Assembly (NCBI GenBank): GCA_945878885.1
Contig: CAMCUP010000016.1
Span: forward strand, 1-43,042
Reading direction: 5' to 3'
Source of the DNA: Polynucleobacter meluiroseus
GTDB lineage: Bacteria > Pseudomonadota > Gammaproteobacteria > Burkholderiales > Burkholderiaceae
DNA length: 43,042 bases
The position numbers were made by a program, and so were the translations under genes. The notes under the pieces are model-generated. The model worked only from the letters and a program-made list of their open reading frames with translations. It was not told the DNA's origin and did not search any database. Positions 43,033-43,042 of this stretch are shown here, one piece after another. How positions within the stretch are numbered: position 1 is the first letter of the stretch; each line of letters opens with the position of its first letter.

Positions 43033-43042
43033 CTTTTCAGTA

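Overview
The window is a chromosome segment that is almost entirely housekeeping genes of a betaproteobacterium. Gene order (rpsB-tsf-pyrH-frr-uppS-cdsA-dxr-rseP-bamA-skp-lpxD-fabZ-lpxA-lpxB-rnhB; smc-zipA-ligA; ratA-rnfH next to smpB), a solitary tricarboxylate-transporter-type binding protein and the modest, AT-leaning base composition fit Burkholderiales, most probably a streamlined freshwater Polynucleobacter-like lineage. The genus is an inference from gene order and protein resemblance; no database was searched.

Layout. 1-3278 (minus strand): ratA-rnfH-guaB-guaA, with guaA cut by the window edge. 3309-3758 (plus): smpB. 3886-7227: phosphoenolpyruvate synthase and its regulatory kinase/phosphorylase, divergently oriented. 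7262-22322 (minus): one long run of 16 tightly packed genes from rpsB to a TrmH-type methyltransferase, covering translation, UMP kinase, isoprenoid and phospholipid synthesis, outer-membrane assembly and lipid A synthesis. 22495-25962 (plus): map-glnD. 25977-32579 (minus): smc-zipA-ligA, all in one reading frame and separated only by stop codons plus one extra codon. 32752-35722 (plus): dapD-dapE-prmB. 35714-39525 (minus): kup, a small exported charged protein, then radA. 39669-39745 (plus): initiator tRNA with its own promoter and terminator. 39997-42180 (minus): three more variable genes (an unrecognised 128-residue protein, a histone-H1-like tail joined to a YbjN-like domain, and a Bug/TctC periplasmic binding protein). 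42308-43000 (plus): a fumarylacetoacetate-hydrolase-family enzyme.

The genes form coherent modules. The 16-gene run links translation factors to envelope biogenesis: UppS and CdsA supply lipid carriers, Dxr supplies isoprenoid precursor, LpxD/LpxA/LpxB/FabZ make lipid A, and BamA/Skp/RseP assemble and police the outer membrane. Packing is extreme: overlaps of 1-8 bases are common and several starts are TTG or GTG.

I see no mobile element, CRISPR array, phage or defence locus, and I do not claim a new system. The points most worth a second look are the H1-tail/YbjN fusion, a possible 13-codon leader ORF with a hairpin in front of kup, the single-frame smc-zipA-ligA stack, an RseP with one PDZ domain, a long low-complexity linker in BamA, and an 8-bp stem in the rpsB leader.
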